Shown: positions 1-7,714, counted from the stretch's first letter. The stretch: DNA of 15,226 bases from an uncultured delta proteobacterium (GCA_903868375.1 CAIPVD010000053.1:1-15226), one strand, 5' to 3'. Translations and numbers: made by a program. Notes: a model not told the origin generated them from the letters alone.

Positions 1-31
1 ACCTTAAGCTTTGCGAAAAACCCGAAGAAAT

Positions 32-325
32 ATGAACGACGAAGATTCGATAAATCAACTTTTCGAAGAAGTGCTTCAGAAAATGGGCAAGGACATTGCC
101 CCCGGCACCAAAGAGGTCTTTAGCCTGCTCGTAAAAGAAACGCTTAAATATCGCGACGGCATGGTCACGCGCGGCGAAGAACCTATCACATCTGGCGAGG
201 TAGAAAAGGCGCTGGCTATCTTCCAAAAAACAATTGAAACGGGTGTATTCCCAAAAGCCATACCGGCCAGAATCGAACCCCTGCTTGAAAGCTGGGTCGC
301 AGCGCTCACCCTTCAAAAAAAGTAG
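32..325 (+). CDS. Hypothetical 97-residue helical protein
   Basis: I do not recognise this protein. It is short, soluble-looking and predicted mostly helical, with no signal peptide, membrane segment or cysteine. The charged N-terminus (MNDEDSINQLFEEVLQKMG) is followed by a stretch ending VFSLLVKETLKYRDG and a C-terminal part rich in Ala, Leu and Ile. An in-frame TAA at 5-7 shows the gene is complete inside the window. Two starts are possible: TTG at 11 or ATG at 32. I prefer ATG because the TTG-derived extension is only seven mostly basic residues and has no better ribosome site, although the site before ATG (GAAGAAA) is also weak. The gene converges on the next gene with only three bases between the stops. 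Function unknown; reality as a gene is moderately secure. Confidence 0.6.
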   Translation: MNDEDSINQLFEEVLQKMGKDIAPGTKEVFSLLVKETLKYRDGMVTRGEEPITSGEVEKALAIFQKTIETGVFPKAIPARIEPLLESWVAALTLQKK

Positions 326-328
326 GGC

Positions 329-1207
329 CTAATTTCCTCGGGCAACGCGGAGGCCGTGACTTTTAAAATCACCGCTAGGGTCGCAAGCTAAACGATACGC
401 AGCGCGCGCAAAGATAAATCTAGGCATACTAAAAAATCCGCCACACTGAAGCATATAATGCGGTGTAGCAGGTGGGGTCATTCCTCTTTCGCGGTAATAC
501 GCATCCTCGTAATATTTATCTCCCGTCCATTGCAATAATTGACCGGCCATCTGCTTAAACCCATAGGCGCTATCCGGCCCCCAATTTACATCTGTCGGTT
601 GCGCCTTCTCATACCACGCATTTTCATGTGTCAACATGCCTGAATCTGTTCCATGAACACGCCAGCCGTAAAAGAGTTCGGCTCCTCTTATCAACCTTTG
701 AAAAGGATCGGCCTTTGGATCTTGAACTATATGTGCCTTAACGCCAAACACAAAATTTTCGAATCGAGCATATGCAAATTCCACGAAATCCTGTGGGCGG
801 AAGGCGCCAAACCTTGAGTCCTGCTCCATCGCCGCATGCATTTCAACGGCTGGGCCTCTTGCTGCGCATTGCCATTCGGGAAAAGTGGGGAGCCTCAAAC
901 CATGACCACTTTCCTCCAGATATTTTTTTCCATCGAACCATGACACTTCATTCCATGGAAGGTCTTTCGTAGTATCGTGTGTTTCGTCATGCTGTTCGCG
1001 ACTTACTAGCGTTCTTCCCATAAAGAAACGATCCACCGAAACCCAGCGCGGTTCCGCGTTCGGCACGTCCAATGAACCCATTACGAACATTCCGCCCGGT
1101 ATTTCGACCAGATCGTGGCCGAATACATTGATAACGTTAGGCGTTGTCGGCGCCGGAATATTAATTCCGACACATCCAGTTGGTAAAGTGGCTGTTAAAA
1201 TTGGCAT
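329..1207 (-). CDS. Formylglycine-generating-enzyme-like (SUMF1 fold) protein, catalytic cysteines absent
   Basis: A 292-residue protein of the sulfatase-modifying-factor/FGE fold (the SUMF1, EgtB and PvdO superfamily). Landmarks in order: VEIPGGMFVMGS (34-45), LPWNEVSW (83-90), RLPTFPEWQCAARG (105-118, the family's RLPTEAEWE-A-ARG signature), QMAGQLLQWTGD (219-230, matching D-M-GNVWEW) and HGLRVARG near the end (284-291). In true FGE the GGSW motif is followed by two catalytic cysteines and the last motif reads GFRC. Here the corresponding stretch is GGFFSMPRF with no cysteine at those positions, and the last motif is GLRVAR. About 80 residues between the AARG motif and the next landmark look like an insertion. 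No signal peptide is seen. GAGGA lies 8 bases before the ATG. It follows alaS by 48 bases on the same strand and may be co-transcribed. Family is confident; substrate unknown, and oxidation of a sulfatase is unlikely. Confidence 0.85.
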   Translation of the reverse strand: MPILTATLPTGCVGINIPAPTTPNVINVFGHDLVEIPGGMFVMGSLDVPNAEPRWVSVDRFFMGRTLVSREQHDETHDTTKDLPWNEVSWFDGKKYLEESGHGLRLPTFPEWQCAARGPAVEMHAAMEQDSRFGAFRPQDFVEFAYARFENFVFGVKAHIVQDPKADPFQRLIRGAELFYGWRVHGTDSGMLTHENAWYEKAQPTDVNWGPDSAYGFKQMAGQLLQWTGDKYYEDAYYRERGMTPPATPHYMLQCGGFFSMPRFIFARAAYRLACDPSGDFKSHGLRVARGN

Positions 1208-1255
1208 AAGGATTTCCTCGTAATATATTATTCGACGGCTGTCAAATAAAGAAGA

Positions 1256-3832
1256 TTAAATGAAAGTTTTAAGGCTGGCGAGCAGGTCATCCAACTTTGC
1301 AAGATCACCGCCACCGCCTTGGGCCATGTCGGGCCTGCCGCCGCCGGTGCCGCCGGTTATCTTTGAAAGCTCCTTCATGATATTTCCAGCGTTATATTTA
1401 GACGTTAGGTCACTGGTTACGCATACGGTTAGCGATATCTTTTCATCTATTATCGCCGCAAGCACAACGATTCCGGTGCCTATCTTCTGCTTATACTGAT
1501 CGGAAAGCTCTCGAAGTGCTGGAACGCTTGGCGCTTCTACTTTGGCAGCGATAAACTTAACTCCGTTAACCTCATCGATCTTTATATCCGCGTTTGTTGA
1601 CTTTGCGCCCTTTTCCAGCTGTTTTTCAAGTTGTTTGATTCGTTCGTTCAGCTTCTTAACACGCGCAGGCGCCTCTGCCATTCCAACTTTCAATTCGCCG
1701 GTTATGGCACAGATCTGCTTTTCCATATCGTTAATATATGTCTCGACGCCTGCACCTGTTACCGCTTCTATCCTGCGAACTCCAGCTGCCACGCTCGATT
1801 CGGAGAGGATCTTCATCATTCCGATGTCGCCGGTTCTTGATACGTGCGTTCCGCCGCAAAGTTCCATAGAAAATCCTTCGACCTCAACGAGGCGCACTAC
1901 ACTTCCATATTTTTCGCCGAAGAACGCGAGCGCGCCCTTCTTGACCGCTTCATCATGGCCCATCTCGTTCACGCTCACGGCAAAGTTCTTCCTTATTGCA
2001 TCGTTCACGCTTCCTTCGACCTCTGCAGCCTCTTCCGCCGTTAAGGCCTGAAAGTGGCTAAAGTCAAAGCGCATACGCTCCGGCCCGACATAAGATCCGG
2101 CCTGTTTCACATGTTCGCCAAGCGTTTCGCGAAGCGCCTTGTGGAGCAGATGCGTTGCAGTGTGGTTTCGTTTAATATCCGCACGGCGTTCGCTATCGAC
2201 CGCCAATGTAATCTTCTGTCCGACTTTTAGCTCGCCAGATTCCAGAACCCCTTCGTGAACGAAAATGCCCGCGATGGGTTTGGTGGTATTTGTGATCGTT
2301 ATCTCCAGGCCATCTGCCACGGCAACGCCGGTGTCGCCAACTTGCCCGCCCGATTCGCCATAGAATGGCGTTTCATCGGTCACGAATTTAACGTTCTTGC
2401 CGCTTGGAATTACGGCGATGACCTTCGCTTCGCACGTTTCTTTTTCGTAGCCTACGAACTTGCTCTTTATTCCCTTCTGCTGCAGCTCTTTATAAACGCT
2501 CTCAACTTTCTCTTCACCGGAACCCTTCCAGGCCGCACGGGCTTTTTCACGCTGGCCGGTCATAAGTTTTTCAAATCCTTCGTCGTCCAGCTTCATCGAA
2601 TGTTCGGAAGCGATGTCGGCGGTTAAGTCCTTTGGAAATCCGTATGTATCGTAAAGTTTGAAGACGATATCGCCGGGTATCGTTTTTTTGCCGTCCTTCT
2701 TAAGTTTTGCAAATGCATCATCTAGCATCGCAAGGCCGTTATCAAGCGTCTGGATGAAACGCTCTTCTTCATGCGAAATAACCTTTTCAATGAACGCGCG
2801 GTGCTGAATGAGTTCTGGATACGCAACGCCCATTTCGTCTATCACAACGTGCGCGATCGGCGAGAAGAAGTGTCCCTCTTTGCCAAGCAACTTGCCGTGT
2901 CTTATCGCTCGCCTGATGATTCGGCGCAGCACGTAGCCGCGGCCTTCGTTGGATGGCTGAACGCCGTCGCCGACTAGAAATACAGCAGCACGGATATGAT
3001 CGGCAATGACTCGAATGGAAAAATCTGATTTGGAGCTATGATCATAGCTTCTGCCATATTTTTTACCGGTTATCTCTTCGATCTTGGAAATTATCGGCAT
3101 AAAGAGATCGGTCTCGTAATTTCCAGGAGTGCCTTCAACTACCGCGGCCAAACGTTCAAGCCCCATACCTGTATCGATAGAAGGTTTTGCGAGCGGCTTC
3201 ATTCCACCTTTGCCATCGCGGTCGAACTGCATAAAGACCAGGTTCCAGATCTCCATAAAGCGATCGGATTCCAGGTCTTTCTTGGTAACGCTGCCGGTTG
3301 GAGCCTTATCGTAGTGAATTTCTGAACATGGTCCGCAGGGCCCAGTGTCACCCATCGACCAGAAGTTGTCCTTTTCGCCCATCCTGAAAATTCTATCCTT
3401 GGAAACATGCGCGAGCCAAAGTTTTTCGGCCTCGTCGTCGTCGTCGAAGACGGTAATGTAGAGCCTATCCTTTGGAATGCCTATGACCTTGGTGAGAAAC
3501 TCCCAGCCATAGGCTATTGCATCTTTCTTAAAATAATCGCCGAACGAGAAATTGCCTAGCATTTCGAAGAATGTGTGATGCCTTGGAGTTAGCCCGACCT
3601 GTTCTAAGTCATTATGCTTTCCGGAAACGCGCATGCATTTTTGCGAGGTGGTGGCGCGCTTGTAGTCGCGTTTTTCCGTTCCAAGAAATGTGTCCTTGAA
3701 CTGGACCATTCCGGCGTTAACAAAGAAAAGCGTTGGGTCGTTCGCCGGAACGAGCGACGAACTGGCCAGCCTTTTATGCCCCTTTTCTTCGAAATATTTA
3801 AGGAATTTCTCCCGCAGCTCTGATGATTTCAT
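1256..3832 (-). CDS. alaS: Alanine--tRNA ligase (AlaRS)
   Basis: Cytoplasmic class II synthetase that charges tRNA-Ala with alanine and edits Ser- and Gly-tRNA-Ala. At 858 residues it has the usual length and full domain set. The N-terminal catalytic core has SSSLVPANDPTLFFVNAGM (24-42), motif 2 around RATTSQKCMRVSGKHND (59-75) and motif 3 GMGLERLA (222-229). The tRNA-recognition region contains the basic helix RGYVLRRIIRRAIRHGK (298-314). The editing domain carries the zinc ligands H557 and H561 (HTATH) and C659 and H663 (CGGTH). A coiled coil (about 724-745) leads to the C-Ala/DHHA1 domain ending GGTGGGRPDMAQGGG (827-841). The ATG at 3830-3832 gives the expected N-terminus; the ribosome site is weak. 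It diverges from the 3933 gene across 100 bases and precedes the FGE-like gene. Its substrate tRNA-Ala is encoded at 12461-12533. Confidence 0.98.
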   Translation of the reverse strand: MKSSELREKFLKYFEEKGHKRLASSSLVPANDPTLFFVNAGMVQFKDTFLGTEKRDYKRATTSQKCMRVSGKHNDLEQVGLTPRHHTFFEMLGNFSFGDYFKKDAIAYGWEFLTKVIGIPKDRLYITVFDDDDEAEKLWLAHVSKDRIFRMGEKDNFWSMGDTGPCGPCSEIHYDKAPTGSVTKKDLESDRFMEIWNLVFMQFDRDGKGGMKPLAKPSIDTGMGLERLAAVVEGTPGNYETDLFMPIISKIEEITGKKYGRSYDHSSKSDFSIRVIADHIRAAVFLVGDGVQPSNEGRGYVLRRIIRRAIRHGKLLGKEGHFFSPIAHVVIDEMGVAYPELIQHRAFIEKVISHEEERFIQTLDNGLAMLDDAFAKLKKDGKKTIPGDIVFKLYDTYGFPKDLTADIASEHSMKLDDEGFEKLMTGQREKARAAWKGSGEEKVESVYKELQQKGIKSKFVGYEKETCEAKVIAVIPSGKNVKFVTDETPFYGESGGQVGDTGVAVADGLEITITNTTKPIAGIFVHEGVLESGELKVGQKITLAVDSERRADIKRNHTATHLLHKALRETLGEHVKQAGSYVGPERMRFDFSHFQALTAEEAAEVEGSVNDAIRKNFAVSVNEMGHDEAVKKGALAFFGEKYGSVVRLVEVEGFSMELCGGTHVSRTGDIGMMKILSESSVAAGVRRIEAVTGAGVETYINDMEKQICAITGELKVGMAEAPARVKKLNERIKQLEKQLEKGAKSTNADIKIDEVNGVKFIAAKVEAPSVPALRELSDQYKQKIGTGIVVLAAIIDEKISLTVCVTSDLTSKYNAGNIMKELSKITGGTGGGRPDMAQGGGGDLAKLDDLLASLKTFI

Positions 3833-3919
3833 AGGCCTAATTGCCTACACTAAAGATACGCCTTTTCGCAAGAAATTTTCTTAGCAACTTTTTTATGGCG
3901 TTGCCGATAAACATGCATT

Positions 3920-3925
3920 AGGAGG
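3920..3925 (+). promoter_or_regulatory. Strong ribosome binding site of the EF-hand gene
   Basis: A full AGGAGG lies 7 bases before the ATG at 3933. It is the best Shine-Dalgarno match in the window and fixes the start of an otherwise unrecognised gene. Confidence 0.85.
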
Positions 3926-3932
3926 CAATCTT

Positions 3933-4700
3933 ATGGTCAACTCATTCAAAGATATAATTATGCAGGCGATCGACAAGCATAGGTTCAATTCGCTTGTCTG
4001 GGTCGATTCAAACCACAACGGCCTGCCGGAGCGGGACGAATTGACGTCTAAAGATCCGAATCTTTCGGAAGACGTCTATGAATATTTTTACGCGGCAAAA
4101 CTCAAGGAACTTACGAAAAGCAGCCCGCCACACGCAGCAAACATTCAGCTTCACGGGAACGAATACACCTATTTAATGAAAGACGATGCTAATTTTTCGA
4201 AGATAATAAAAGGTAGCCTTGCAAACAGATACTACGACCGGATCTATGTAATGGTGAATTATGCGCAGGGGATCAACGAACATTTAGTTACTCTCGTGGC
4301 CACGAAGGGTAAAAATATAGCCGCCGTTCAGGCACATTCGAAGGACCCTGAACCCGCACTGGTTAAGGCGCTCGAAAAACTGGATCTGGGCAACACCCTT
4401 CCGCCAAAAGAACAGATATTTAATGACAAGATAATATTCATCGGTGAGGAAGCTCACATGATAGCAAGCGATCCGCGGCTTAGAGTTATAGCGGGCTCAT
4501 TTGGAAACTTAAATGATTTGGACCATCTTGTCGTGGTGATAAATAGGATATCGCCTCCCACTGGAGATCTGTTTCCCATAACGTTCGTTAAAGTTCAGGG
4601 GAAAGAGCCTATACAGGCATTCGAAAGCAAGAACAGTTCAAGTTCAATAGTAGAATCGCTGGTCAACGCCATAACAGAGTTCAGCGGAATCAAACTTTAA
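3933..4700 (+). CDS. Uncharacterised protein with one canonical EF-hand loop
   Basis: A 255-residue protein I cannot assign to a family. Residues 25-36 read DSNHNGLPERDE, which fits the 12-residue calcium loop: D at 1, N at 3, N at 5, G at 6, E at 9 and E at 12. It is preceded by a helix-like segment (FNSLVWV) and followed by another (SEDVYEYFYAAKLKEL), so a single EF-hand is plausible. The remainder looks like a soluble alpha/beta domain with hydrophobic strands at 104-110 (IYVMVNY), 119-122, 167-171 (IIFIG) and 198-204 (HLVVVIN). There is no signal peptide, membrane segment or cysteine, so a cytoplasmic location is most likely. A strong ribosome site precedes the ATG and a terminator follows the stop by about 10 bases, which suggests a monocistronic gene. 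It sits on the opposite strand between recA and alaS, where recX often lies in other bacteria, but it bears no likeness to RecX. Calcium binding is inferred from the motif only. Confidence 0.85.
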   Translation: MVNSFKDIIMQAIDKHRFNSLVWVDSNHNGLPERDELTSKDPNLSEDVYEYFYAAKLKELTKSSPPHAANIQLHGNEYTYLMKDDANFSKIIKGSLANRYYDRIYVMVNYAQGINEHLVTLVATKGKNIAAVQAHSKDPEPALVKALEKLDLGNTLPPKEQIFNDKIIFIGEEAHMIASDPRLRVIAGSFGNLNDLDHLVVVINRISPPTGDLFPITFVKVQGKEPIQAFESKNSSSSIVESLVNAITEFSGIKL

Positions 4701-4705
4701 AGAAC

Positions 4706-4747
4706 AAAAAAACTCTCCAAGACGCTTCGGCCCTGGAGAGTTTTTGT
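4706..4747. terminator. Bidirectional intrinsic terminator
   Basis: A perfect 9-bp stem pairs AACTCTCCA (4711-4719) with TGGAGAGTT (4734-4742) around a 14-base loop. On the plus strand the stem runs into TTTTTG; on the minus strand it runs into TTTTTTT from the A-run at 4704-4710. It lies between the convergent 3' ends of the EF-hand gene and recA and can serve both. Confidence 0.85.
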
Positions 4748-4760
4748 TTCGACTTTATAC

Positions 4761-4790
4761 GGGAGATTCCCGCTTTTGCGGGAATGACAT
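4761..4790. repeat. REP-like palindromic element
   Basis: The core is a perfect 7-bp inverted repeat, TTCCCGC (4767-4773) and GCGGGAA (4778-4784), around a TTTT loop, within the wider string GGGAGA...ATGACAT. Short extragenic palindromes of this form, with GCGGGAATGACA at one end, recur in many bacterial genomes. It begins a few bases after the recA stop codon, so it would also form a stem-loop at the 3' end of the recA mRNA. Only one copy is visible here; that it is dispersed in the genome is inference. Confidence 0.55.
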
Positions 4791-5905
4791 TATTTCGACT
4801 TCTTCGTTTCCTTAGCCGCCAGTGCCGGTGCAACCTTGGCAACTTCTACCTTTGCAGCCTCTGACTTCGTCGGCTCATATTTTGCCAGCGGAGCCATATC
4901 GTGCTTATTGCGGATAGCAGCTTCAAGGCCGTTCAACGTCCTTGGATTTGCCTTTAAAAACTCGACCGCTGAATCTCGCCCTTGAGCAAACTTCTCGCCC
5001 TTATATGCGTACCATGCACCGGCCTTTTCTATAATGTTCAGGTCCGCTGCAAGATCCAAGACATCGCCAGCACGGTCAATTCCAACACCGTAATGAAGGT
5101 CGAACTCTGCCTGCTTGAACGGAGGCGCAACTTTATTCTTAACAACCTTCACGCGCGTGCGGCTTCCGACCACTTCTTCGCCCTTCTTAATAGCGTTCGT
5201 GCGCCTGATATCCAAGCGGACGCTGGCGTAGAACTTAAGTGCGTTGCCGCCGGTTGTTGTTTCCGGGTTTCCGAAGAATACGCCGATCTTCATTCTTATC
5301 TGGTTGATGAATATAAGTATCGTCTTCGACTTTGCGACCGCCGCCGTAAGTTTACGCAGCGCCTGGCTCATAAGCCTTGCCTGCGCGCCCATGGTTGCAT
5401 CGCCCATCTCGCCTTCGAGTTCCGATTTAGGCACGAGTGCCGCAACGGAATCGACCACGATCACGTCCATAGCTCCTGAACGAACCAGCGTTTCCACTAT
5501 TTCAAGCGCCTGTTCTCCTGTATCTGGCTGCGAAATGAGCAGATCTTCGACCTTAACACCGAGTTTACGTGCATAATCGACTCCCAATGCATGTTCGGCA
5601 TCTATAAAAGCCGCTATTCCTCCCAATTTCTGCGCTTCGGCTATCGCCTGAAGTGCCAGCGTTGTCTTGCCGCCAGATTCCGGCCCGTAGATTTCGACGA
5701 TGCGTCCGCGCGGATAACCGCCAACGCCCAAGGCTATGTCGAGCGACAGGGAACCCGTCGGGACAACTGCCACGTTGGCCACTTTGTCGTCTTTGCCAAG
5801 GCGCATGATAGAGCCTTTTCCGAACTGTTTTTCGATGGTAGAGATCGCGATGCTTATAGTTTTTTCGCGGTTGCCAGCGGTTGCTTGTATGACTTGCGTT
5901 TCCAT
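4790..5905 (-). CDS. recA: Recombinase RecA
   Basis: DNA-dependent ATPase that forms filaments on single-stranded DNA, drives strand exchange and stimulates LexA self-cleavage where LexA exists. Walker A is GPESGGKT (74-81; the usual form is GPESSGKT), the catalytic glutamate is E104 in IDAEHALG, Walker B is VIVVDSVAAL (148-157), and the DNA-binding loop region reads INQIRMKIG...NPETTTGGNALKFYAS. Conservation is very high to about residue 320. The C-terminal 33 residues are Ala/Lys-rich with eight Lys and four Glu, so the tail is basic where that of E. coli is acidic. AAGGAG lies 5 bases before the ATG. It is the last gene of the pgpA-cinA-thpR-recA set, 31 bases after thpR. No recX follows, and no E. 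coli-type or Gram-positive-type LexA box is visible upstream. Confidence 0.98.
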   Translation of the reverse strand: METQVIQATAGNREKTISIAISTIEKQFGKGSIMRLGKDDKVANVAVVPTGSLSLDIALGVGGYPRGRIVEIYGPESGGKTTLALQAIAEAQKLGGIAAFIDAEHALGVDYARKLGVKVEDLLISQPDTGEQALEIVETLVRSGAMDVIVVDSVAALVPKSELEGEMGDATMGAQARLMSQALRKLTAAVAKSKTILIFINQIRMKIGVFFGNPETTTGGNALKFYASVRLDIRRTNAIKKGEEVVGSRTRVKVVKNKVAPPFKQAEFDLHYGVGIDRAGDVLDLAADLNIIEKAGAWYAYKGEKFAQGRDSAVEFLKANPRTLNGLEAAIRNKHDMAPLAKYEPTKSEAAKVEVAKVAPALAAKETKKSK

Positions 5906-5910
5906 AGTGT

Positions 5911-5932
5911 CTCCTTGCCCAATCGAATGGGC
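5911..5932 (-). promoter_or_regulatory. Stem-loop abutting the recA ribosome binding site
   Basis: In the short thpR-recA gap a 5-bp inverted repeat, GCCCA (5917-5921) and TGGGC (5928-5932), with a 6-base loop lies directly against the AAGGAG of recA (5911-5916). In the mRNA the hairpin would end one base before the Shine-Dalgarno sequence. It lacks a U-tract in the recA direction, so it is not a terminator. It may set recA translation or mark an mRNA processing point; this is inference. Confidence 0.35.
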
Positions 5933-5936
5933 TTTG

Positions 5937-6506
5937 TTATTTATTAAGTTGGAAGGTCTTGAGTGCTGTATAAATCGAACCTTCTTTTGTCAACACACTT
6001 TTATATAATGTAAGGTGGTCGATCACCACCGATCCAAATTCTATGGGGCCCAGCTCATTTATAAGTTTCATAAGAACGCTGCTGCTGCTTAACTCCTTCG
6101 CCCTGCCTATCGTTAAATGAAGCCGAAAGGCCCTTTCGTCCTTCTTTAAGCGGAATTTTGATAGAGCTTCTTCAAGCGCGTCCTTAAGATTCAGCACAGG
6201 TTCGACGTCGCCCGTAAAACCTGCCCAGACGATCTTCGGATATTTCCAGTTGGGAAATACGCCAAGCCCTGAGCAACCGATCTTCATCTGACTTGAAGCT
6301 TCGGTTATCTTCGATATCTCTTTTGAGATATCGCCGAGGAGAAGTTCTTCTTCCACATCGCCGAAGAATTTCATCGTGATGTGCAGATTTTCAGCGGGTA
6401 TCCACTTGACCCCTTTTTCTTTGCGCGCAAAATCGGCGATGAGCTTGCCGAGCGCCAGCTTGACCTTCGGTGAGATATCGAACGCCAGGAATGAACGGGT
6501 TTTCAT
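5937..6506 (-). CDS. thpR: RNA 2',3'-cyclic phosphodiesterase (2H family, LigT/ThpR)
   Basis: A cytoplasmic 2H phosphoesterase that opens 2',3'-cyclic phosphates of RNA to 2'-phosphates and was first described as a 2'-5' RNA ligase. Its 189 residues match the family length. Both catalytic H-x-T motifs are present: HIT at 42-44 in ENLHITMKFFGD and HLT at 130-132 in FRLHLTIGRAK. The N-terminus (RSFLAFDIS) and the SGLGVFPN...VWAGF segment are also typical. The ATG overlaps the cinA stop codon as ATGA, so translation is probably coupled. It sits between cinA and recA, an arrangement known from several bacterial lineages. The physiological RNA substrate is not known. Family assignment is secure. 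Confidence 0.95.
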   Translation of the reverse strand: MKTRSFLAFDISPKVKLALGKLIADFARKEKGVKWIPAENLHITMKFFGDVEEELLLGDISKEISKITEASSQMKIGCSGLGVFPNWKYPKIVWAGFTGDVEPVLNLKDALEEALSKFRLKKDERAFRLHLTIGRAKELSSSSVLMKLINELGPIEFGSVVIDHLTLYKSVLTKEGSIYTALKTFQLNK

Positions 6507-7714
6507 AGGAGGTACCTTCTCACCATATCAAGCGCCTCATAAGCAACAAGTATTTTAAATGCTTCCCTGTCGCGCGGATGCGTGTATTGCTTATATTCCG
6601 TGCCGGTTGGCGTCGCGATCGCCATATGAACCGTTCCGACCGGCTTCTCTACGCTACCGCCTGTTGGCCCGGCAATACCTGTAACAGATAGGCCGATATT
6701 CGCGCCGCTTAAGTTTCTTATCCCCTCCGCCATCTCCCTTGCACATGCCTCGCTCACCGCGCCGTGTTTTTTTATAGTTGCCTCTTTTACGCCTAATATT
6801 TCGACTTTCGATCTATTTGAATAGCTAACCACGCCACGCTCGAACCATTCCGATGCGCCGGAAACGTTCGTGACAAGGTTCGATATAAGTCCGCCGGTGC
6901 AAGATTCCGCGGTTGCAAGCGTGAACTTTTTTACCTTAAGCAGTTTTCCAACTGCTTCCGCTATTGTTTCGTCGTCTGTGCCGAAGATAAAGTTGCCGAT
7001 AGCGGCGCGAATCTTTTTTTCGGCGTCAGCTACCTGCTTCTCACCTGTTCGCGAAACGAGTTTTATCTTTACCTCTGGAAAAGTGACTCGGAACGACATC
7101 CGCACATTATCAAGCTTCAAACTTTTAAGGCGCTCGTCGAAACTTGCCTCTGGAATTCCGAAGCATCTTAAAAATCTTTGGTGATACGCGGTATCGCCGG
7201 ACGTTTCCTTAAGCCATGGCACGATCGAATCGCTAAATATCTGATAGAGCTCTTTCGGCACACCGGGGAGGAAGAAAAAAACTGCCTTGCCAAATTTCAC
7301 CTGAACGCCCGGCGCCGTTCCAACCTTATTGGCAAGCGGCTTGCCGCCTTCGGGGATATATGCCTGGCGTTTGTTATTTTCTGTGCATTCGCGGCCTAAA
7401 CGCTTGAAGAAATCTTTAATATCTTTCCAGATCTCATCATTTAAGATCAATTTCTTGCCAAACGCCTTAGATGCGGCTTCCACCGTGATATCATCTATAG
7501 TTGCGCCGAGCCCGCCGCTAACGAAGACGACATCTGCGCGCTCTGCAGCAAGCTTACATGCATCGCCTATCGCATCAGCAAAATCGCCGACGCCGCCGTG
7601 CCAGACAACCGGATGCCCAAGCATCCAGCATTTATCGGCGATCCAGGAGGCGTTCGTGTCGACAACGTTCCCGCTCATTATCTCGTCGCCAGTTGTGATT
7701 ATTGCTATTTTCAT
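6503..7714 (-). CDS. cinA: CinA: MoCF-like domain fused to nicotinamide-nucleotide amidase
   Basis: A two-domain protein of 403 residues, normal for full-length CinA. The N-terminal molybdopterin-binding-like (COG1058) domain shows GDEIMSGNVVDTN (9-21) and SGGLGATIDD (66-75), and in the family is linked to ADP-ribose pyrophosphatase activity. The C-terminal PncC domain, which deamidates NMN to nicotinate mononucleotide in pyridine-nucleotide salvage, shows ATAESCTGG (267-275), SYSNRSKVEILGV (297-309) and SVTGIAGPTGG (343-353). The ATG overlaps the pgpA stop and the stop overlaps the thpR start, each as ATGA. No good ribosome site is seen, which fits translational coupling. The competence-inducible name comes from Streptococcus; the operon with recA recalls the known cinA-recA pairing but does not by itself show competence here. 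Confidence 0.97.
   Translation of the reverse strand: MKIAIITTGDEIMSGNVVDTNASWIADKCWMLGHPVVWHGGVGDFADAIGDACKLAAERADVVFVSGGLGATIDDITVEAASKAFGKKLILNDEIWKDIKDFFKRLGRECTENNKRQAYIPEGGKPLANKVGTAPGVQVKFGKAVFFFLPGVPKELYQIFSDSIVPWLKETSGDTAYHQRFLRCFGIPEASFDERLKSLKLDNVRMSFRVTFPEVKIKLVSRTGEKQVADAEKKIRAAIGNFIFGTDDETIAEAVGKLLKVKKFTLATAESCTGGLISNLVTNVSGASEWFERGVVSYSNRSKVEILGVKEATIKKHGAVSEACAREMAEGIRNLSGANIGLSVTGIAGPTGGSVEKPVGTVHMAIATPTGTEYKQYTHPRDREAFKILVAYEALDMVRRYLL

Noticed and set aside
1221..1230. TAATATATTA palindrome between alaS and the FGE-like gene
   Set aside because: AT-only, short, and without other operator features.
1542..2051. A 169-codon plus-strand frame inside alaS
   Set aside because: It is antisense to the highly conserved editing and coiled-coil regions of AlaRS and has the Ser/Pro/Phe-rich composition of a shadow frame.
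3427..3447. CGT trinucleotide run in alaS
   Set aside because: It encodes the DDDDE stretch at 130-134, where AlaRS proteins commonly have acidic residues, so it is ordinary.
4982..5479. A 165-codon plus-strand frame inside recA
   Set aside because: It is antisense to recA, with no ribosome site or recognisable domain.
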